From contig NC_088203.1 in NCBI RefSeq assembly GCF_037126465.1, forward strand, positions 107,247,507-107,311,506: a DNA stretch of 64,000 nt, read 5' to 3'. Source of the DNA: Ornithodoros turicata (Eukaryota; Arthropoda; Arachnida; Ixodida; Argasidae). Shown here piece after piece: positions 57,591 to 64,000 of this stretch (the stretch's first letter is position 1; every line of letters starts with the position of its first letter). Under the pieces are notes generated by a model. It did not search any database. It worked only from the letters and a program-made list of their open reading frames with translations, and was not told the DNA's origin. The position numbers and the translations under genes were made by a program.

Positions 57591-60500
57591 TCCAGTGCAT
57601 GTGAAGAGCTTTCATATTGAGACGCCACGTAAACTCTTGGTGCACTATTGTGTTGCCACAAGCAAAAAGGGGTTGCAACATTGTTTTATAGTGTAGTCGC
57701 AACCTGGCTCGTCTACTGGTGAAATACATCCATTTTATAGGCACTGTTCCCTCTCAGTGCATGTGAAGAGCATTCATGTTGAGACGCCACGTAAACCCAT
57801 AATGCCCTACTGTGTTGCCACGAGCCAAAATGGGTTGCAACATTGTTTTATAGTGTAGTCGCAACCTGGCTCGTCCACTGGTGAACTACATTAATTTTAC
57901 AGGCACTGTTCCCTCTCAGTGCATGTGAAGAGCATTCATGTTGAGACGCCACGTAAACTCTTGGTCCACTATTGTGTTGCCACAAGGAAAAAGGGGCTGC
58001 ATCATTGTTTTATAGTGTAATCGCAACCTGGCTCGTCCACTGGTGAACTACATCCATTTTACAGGCACTGTTCCCTCTCAGTGCATGTGAAGAGCATTCA
58101 TGTTGAGACGCCACGTAAACCCATAATGCCCTACTGTGTTGCCACGAGCAAAAATGGGTTGCAACATTGTTTCATAGTGTAGTCGCAATCTTGCTCGTCT
58201 ACTGGTGAAGTACATCCATTTTACAGGCACTGTTCCCTCTCAGTGCATGTGAAGAGCATTCATGTTGAGACGCCACGTAAACTCTTGGTCCACTATTGTG
58301 TTGCCACAAGGAAAAAGGGGCTGCATCATTGTTTTATAGTGTAGTCGCAACCTGACTCGTCCAGTAGTGAACTACATCCATTTTACAGGCACTGTTCCCT
58401 CTCAGTGCATGTGAAGAGCATTCATGTTGAGACGCCACGTAAACTCTTGGTCCACTATTGTGTTGCCACAAGGAAAAAGGGGCTGCATCATTGTTTTATA
58501 GTGTAGTCGCAACCTGGCTCGTCCACTGGTGAACTACATCCATTTTACAGGCACTGTTCCCTCTCAGTGCATGTGAAGAGCATTCATGTTGAGACGCCAC
58601 GTAAACTCTTGGTCCACTATTGTGTTGCCACAAGGAAAAAGGGGCTGCATCATTGTTTTATAGTGTAGTCGCAACCTGACTCGTCCAGTAGTGAACTACA
58701 TCCATTTTACAGGCACTGTTCCCTCTCAGTGCATGTGAAGAGCATTCATGTTGAGACGCCACGTAAACTCTTGGTCCACTATTGTGTTGCCACAAGGAAA
58801 AAGGGGCTGCATCATTGTTTTATAGTGTAGTCGCAACCTGGCTCGTCCACTGGTGAACTACATCCATTTTACAGGCACTGTTCCCTCTCAGTGCATGTGA
58901 AGAGCATTCATGTTGAGACGCCACGTAAACTCTTGGTCCACTATTGTGTTGCCACAAGGAAAAAGGGGCTGCATCATTGTTTTATAGTGTAGTCGCAACC
59001 TGACTCGTCCACTGGTGAACTACATCCATTTTACAGGCACTGTTCCCTCTCAGTGCATGTGAAGAGCATTCATGTTGAGACGCCACATGAACTCATTTCA
59101 CCCTACTGTGTTGCCACAAACAAAAATGGGTTGCAACATTGTTTTATAGTGTAGTCGAAACCTGGATCGTCTACTGGTGAACTACATCAATTTTACAGGC
59201 ACTGTTCCCTCTCAGTGCATGTGAAGAGCATTCATGTTGAGACGCCACGTAAACTCATGGTGCACTATTGTGTTGCCACAAGCAAAAAGGGGTTGGAACA
59301 TTGTTTTATAGTGTAGTCGCAAGCAGGCTCGTCTACTGGTGAACTACATCAATTTTACAGGCACTGTTCCCTCTCAGTGCATGTGAAGAGCATTCATGTT
59401 GAGACGCCACGTGTACTCATGGTGCCCTACTGTGTTGCCACAAGCTAAAAGGGGTTGCAACATTGTTTTATAGTGTAGTCGCAACCTGGATCGTCCAGTG
59501 GTGAACTACATCTATTTCACAGGCACTGTTCCCTTTCAGTGCATGTGAAGGACATTCATGTTGAGACGCCACGTAAACTCATGGTGCACTATTGTGTTGC
59601 CACAAGAAAAAAGGGGGCTGCAACGTTGTTTTATAGTGTAGTGGCAACTTCGATCGTCTACTGGTGAACTACATCAATTTTACAGGCACGGTTCCCTCTC
59701 CGTGCATGTGAAGAGCATTCATGTTGAGACACCACGTAAACTCATGGTTCCCTACTGTGCTGCCACAAGCAAAAAGGGGTTGCTACATTGTTTTATAGTG
59801 TAATCGCAACCTGGCTCGTCTACTGGTAAACTACATCCATTTTACATGCACTGTTCCTTCTTAGTGCATGTGAAGAGCATTCATGTTGAGACGCCACATG
59901 AACTCATTTCGCCCTACTGTGTTGCCACAAGCAAAAAGGGGTTGCAACATTGTTTTATAGTGTAGTCGCAACCCGGCTCGTCTACTGGTGAACTACATCC
60001 ATTTTACAGGCACTGTTCCCTCTCAGTGCATGTGAAGAGCATTCATGTTGAGACGCCACGTAAACTCTTGGTCCACTATCGTGTTGCCACAAGGAAAAAG
60101 GGGCTGCATCATTGTTTTATAGTGTAGTCGCAACCTGACTCGTCCAGTAGTGAACTACATCCATTTTACAGGCACTGTTCCCTCTCAGTGCATGTGAAGA
60201 GCATTCATGTTGAGACGCCACGTAAACTCTTGGTCCACTATTGTGTTGCCACAAGGAAAAAGGGGCTGCATCATTGTTTTATAGTGTAGTCGCAACCTGA
60301 CTCGTCCACTGGTGAACTACATCCATTTTACAGGCACTGTTCCCTCTCAGTGCATGTGAAGAGCATTCATGTTGAGACGCCACGTAAACTCTTGGTCCAC
60401 TATTGTGTTGCCACAAGGAAAAAGGGGCTGCATCATTGTTTTATAGTGTAGTCACAACCTGGCTCGTCCACTGGTGAACTACATCCATTTTACAGGCACT

Positions 60501-63500
60501 GTTCCCTCTCAGTGCATGTGAAGAGCATTCATGTTGAGACGCCACGTAAACTCTTGGTCCACTATTGTGTTGCCACAAGGAAAAAGGGGCTGCATCATTG
60601 TTTTATAGTGTAGTCGCAACCTGACTCGTCCACTGGTGAACTACATCCATTTTACAGGCACTGTTCCCTCTCAGTGCATGTGAAGAGCATTCATGTTGAG
60701 ACGCCACGTAAACCCATAATGCCCTACTGTGTTGCCACGAGCAAAAATGGGTTGCAACATTGTTTTATAGTGTAGTCGCAATCTTGCTCGTCTACTGGTG
60801 AAGTACATCAAGTTTACAGGCACTGTTCCCTCTCAGTGCATGTGAAGAGCATTCATGTTGAGACGCCACGTAAACTCATGGTGCACTATTGTGTTGCTAC
60901 AAGCAAAAAGGGGTTGCAACATTGTTTTATAGTGTAGTCGCAACCTGGATCGTCCAGTGGTGAACTACATCCATTTTACAGGCACTGTTCCCTTTCAGTG
61001 CATGTGAAGAGCATTCATGTTGAGACGCCACGTAAAGTCATGGTGCAGTATTGTGTTGCCACAAGAAAAAGGGGGCTGCAACATTGTTTTATAGTGTAGT
61101 CGCAACTTGTCTCGTCCAGTAGTGAACTACATCCATTTTACAGGCACTGTTCCCTCTCAGTGCATGTGAAGGACATTCATGTTGAGACGCCACGTAAACT
61201 CATGGTGCACTATTGTGTTGCCACAAGAAAAAGGGGGCTGCAACATTGTTTTATAGTGTAGTCGCAGCCTGGCTCGTCCACTGGTGAACTACATCCATTT
61301 TACAGGCACTGTTTCCTCTCAGTGCATGTTGAGAGCATTCATGTTGAGACGCCACGTAAAATCATGGTGCACTATTGTGTTGCCACAAGCAAAAAGGGGT
61401 TGGAACATTGTTTTATAGTGTAGTCGCAAGCAGGCTCGTCTACTGGTGAACTACATCAATTTTACAGGCACTGTTCCCTCTCAGTGCATGTGAAGAGCAT
61501 TCATGTTGAGACGCCACATGAACTCATTTCACCCTACTGTGTTGCCACAAACAAAAATGGGTTGCAACATTGTTTTATAGTGTAGTCGAAACCTGGATCG
61601 TCTACTGGTGAACTACATCAATTTTACAGGCACTGTTCCCTCTCAGTGCATGTGAAGAGCATTCATGTTGAGACGCCACGTAAACTCATGGTGCACTATT
61701 GTGTTGCCACAAGCAAAAAGGGGTTGGAACATTGTTTTATAGTGTAGTCGCAAGCAGGCTCGTCTACTGGTGAACTACATCAATTTTACAGGCACTGTTC
61801 CCTCTCAGTGCATGTGAAGAGCATTCATGTTGAGACGCCACGTGTACTCATGGTGCCCTACTGTGTTGCCACAAGCTAAAAGGGGTTGCAACATTGTTTT
61901 ATAGTGTAGTCGCAACCTGGATCGTCCAGTGGTGAACTACATCTATTTCACAGGCACTGTTCCCTTTCAGTGCATGTGAAGGACATTCATGTTGAGACGC
62001 CACGTAAACTCATGGTGCACTATTGTGTTGCCACAAGAAAAAAGGGGGCTGCAACGTTGTTTTATAGTGTAGTCGCAACTTGGATCGTCTACTGTTGAAC
62101 TACATCAATTTTACAGGCACTGTTCCCTCTCCGTGCATGTGAAGAGCATTCATGTTGAGACACCACGTAAACTCATGGTTCCCTACTGTGCTGCCACAAG
62201 CAAAAAGGGGTTGCAACATTGTTTTATAGTGTAATCGCAACCTGGCTCGTCTACTGGTAAACTACATCCATTTTACAGGCACTGTTCCTTCTTAGTGCAT
62301 GTGAAGAGTATTCATGTTGAGACGCCACATGAACTCATTTCGCCCTACTGTGTTGCCACAAGCAAAAAGGGGGTTGCAACATTGTTTTATAGTGTAGTCG
62401 CAACCCGGCTCGTCTACTGGTGAACTACATCCATTTTACAGGCACTGTTCCCTCTCAGTGCATGTGAAGAGCATTCATGTTGAGACGCCACATGAACTCA
62501 TTTCGCCCTACTGTGTTGCAACAAGCAAAAAGGGGTTGCAACATTGTTTTATAGTGTAATCGCAACCTGGCTCGTCTACTGGTAAACTACATCCATTTTA
62601 CAGGCACTGTTCCCTCTTAGTGCATGTGAAGAGCATTCATGTTGAGACGCCACATGAACTCATTTCGCCCCACTGTGTTGCAACAAGCAAAAAGGGGTTG
62701 CAACATTGTTTTATAGTGTAATCGCAACCTGGCTCGTCTACTGGTAAACTACATCCATTTTACAGGCACTGTTCCCTCTTAGTGCATGTGAAGAGCATTC
62801 ATGTTGAGACGCCACATGAACTCATTTCGCCCTACTGTGTTGCAACAAGCAAAAAGGGGTTGCAACATTGTTTTATAGTGTAATCGCAACCTGGCTCGTC
62901 TACTGGTAAACTACATCCATTTTACAGGCACTTTTCCCTCTTAGTGCATGTGAAGAGCATTCATGTTGAGACGCCACATGAACTCATTTCGCCCTCCTGT
63001 GTTGCAACAAACAAAAAGGGGATTGCAACATTGTTTTATAGTGTAATCGCAACCTTGCTCGTCTACTGGTAAACTACATCCATTTTACAGGCACTGTTCC
63101 CTCTTAGTGCATGTGAAGAGCATTCATGTTGAGACGCCACATGAACTCATTTCGCCCTACTGTGTTGCAACAAACAAAAAGGGGATTGCAACATTGTTTT
63201 ATAGTGTAATCGCAACCTTGCTCGTCTACTGGTAAACTACATCCATTTTACAGGCACTGTTGCCTCTTAGTGCATGTGAAGAGCATTCATGTTGAGACGC
63301 CACATGAACTCATTTCGTCCTACTATGTTGCAACAAGCAAAAAGGGGTTGCAACATTGTTTTACAGTGTAATCGCAACCTGGCTCGTCTACTGGTAAACT
63401 ACATCCATTTTACAGGCACTGTTCCTTCTTAGTGCATGTGAAGAGCATTCATGTTGAGACGCCACATGAACTCATTTCGCCCTACTGTGTTGCCACAAGC

Positions 63501-63548
63501 AAAAAGGGGCTGCAACATTGTTTTATTGTGTAGTCGCAACGTGGCTCG
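57591..63548. repeat. Satellite 2b: 162-bp tandem repeat array
   Basis: About 37 copies with TGAAGAGCATTCATGTTGAG recurring every 162 bp (58,088, 58,250, 58,412). Each unit is homologous to the 131-bp unit (GCCACAAGCAAAAAGGGGTT, TCGTCTACTGGTGAACTACA, GCACTGTTCCCTCT). It has 31 extra bases (GTAAACTCATGGTGCACTAT, then TGTGTTGCCAC) placed between two GCCAC words. Variants GGAAAAAGGGGCTGCATC and CATGAACTCATTTCGCCC mark sub-blocks. No coding capacity. Confidence 0.96.
59081..62430. repeat. 2,431-bp super-repeat within satellite 2b
   Basis: The variant series starting CGCCACATGAACTCATTTCA (59,081) is repeated from 61,512. CGTGTACTCATGGTGCCC occurs at 59,410 and 61,841. The spacing is 2,431 bp in both cases, 15 units of 162 plus 1. 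Similarity extends about 900 bp in each copy. Confidence 0.75.
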
Positions 63549-63628
63549 CTTCAGCTCCAGCAATGGGGTAGAGTATCGTCCCCTGCGATGAAACTCCCCA
63601 CCGATCATCCTGAAATAAAGTTGTTGTT
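63549..63628 (+). repeat. LINE/SINE 3-prime tail with (GTT)n
   Basis: AATGGGGTAGAGTATCGTCC, CTGCGATGAAACTCCCCACC and GATCATCCTGAAATAAAG lead into (GTT)5. The same arrangement, more diverged, occurs on the minus strand at 33,805-33,890. AATAAA is present just before the tail. It directly follows the last satellite 2b unit. Confidence 0.7.
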
Positions 63629-63639
63629 GTTGTTGTTTC

Positions 63640-64000
63640 GTCGCAGAACAGCCTGTCACCCCTTGGTTTCAAAGCTCAAAAAGCGGAGGCAGATCAGCAT
63701 TTCTCGCTCCATCGCTGCTGTAAAGGCGTTGCTACTGGACTTTGTTGGCAGATCGGTTGTCCCCAGGTCCCCTCCGTGGGTTTTTTCGATACCTTCAATC
63801 TCTATTGCCATTCCTGCGCTCAAGAGCAAGAGGGATCACGTTGCAGCACCCGTGTTAAAACGACTTGCGCTAGACATGATGCAGTGCTGTTACCCTTCGC
63901 ACACTGCAGTATTCACAGATGGGTCGCCCAACTTACACTGTTGCCTTTACAATTCCGACTATGTCGTCGTGCCACGCATACCTTCTCCCGCACCGCACCT
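63640..64000 (+). pseudogene. LINE ORF2 fragment reaching the start of RNase H, cut by window end
   Basis: The plus frame stays open from about 63,640 to the window edge: SKLKKRRQISISRSIAAVKA, LLLDFVGRSVVPRSPPW, IPALKSKRDHVAAPVLKRLA, LDMMQCCYPSHTAVFTDGSP. FTDGS is the first catalytic motif of LINE-type RNase H, matching TDGS at 38,450 on the minus strand. It may be an intact or decayed LINE continuing beyond the window. It begins right after the (GTT)n tail of another copy, suggesting nested or tandem insertions. Confidence 0.65.

Overview
The window is eukaryotic and mostly non-coding. Split genes with GT-AG introns, degraded LINE (non-LTR retrotransposon) pieces, many palindromic MITE-like elements and two very large tandem satellite arrays fit an arthropod. 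The LINE and MITE style suggests a chelicerate, probably a hard tick. That placement is inference, because no diagnostic marker gene is present. I see no bacterial operon, CRISPR array, rRNA or intact virus.

Region 1 (1-18,650) is low-density genic DNA. Two gene pieces are convincing, both on the minus strand. One is a complete three-exon ACOT13/THEM2-type acyl-CoA thioesterase (16,683-17,612). The other is a first coding exon (9,545-9,661) that looks like the start of a Slac2/MYRIP/melanophilin-type Rab27 effector. Between them, 10,885-14,560 holds several minus-strand open stretches with protein-like composition. They are broken by in-frame stops and a frameshift, and may be a decayed gene. 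Palindromic MITEs are scattered through the region.

Region 2 (18,657-28,485) is satellite 1, built from ~73-bp monomers. It runs first as a 364-bp pentameric higher-order repeat (HOR) and then, after a degenerate zone, as a 284-bp tetrameric HOR.

Region 3 (28,486-46,000) is a graveyard of mobile elements. It contains LINE reverse transcriptase, ORF1 and RNase H fragments, a THAP-like N-terminus, and at least seven elements or MITEs with related CACTCT/CACTGT-type ends. Several of these are bounded by TA. The largest, a 1.3-kb element (38,906-40,212), carries a frameshifted piece of a transposase-like protein.

Region 4 (46,000-63,548) is satellite 2: a 131-bp repeat (46,235-57,590) that passes directly into a homologous 162-bp version (57,591-63,548). 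The size difference is one 31-bp insertion. Both halves carry ~2.4-2.5-kb super-repeats. The window ends in another LINE fragment (63,630-64,000).

I found no new multi-gene functional system. The most interesting material is the satellite architecture, the shared-terminus transposon group, and the chimeric or decayed reading frames.
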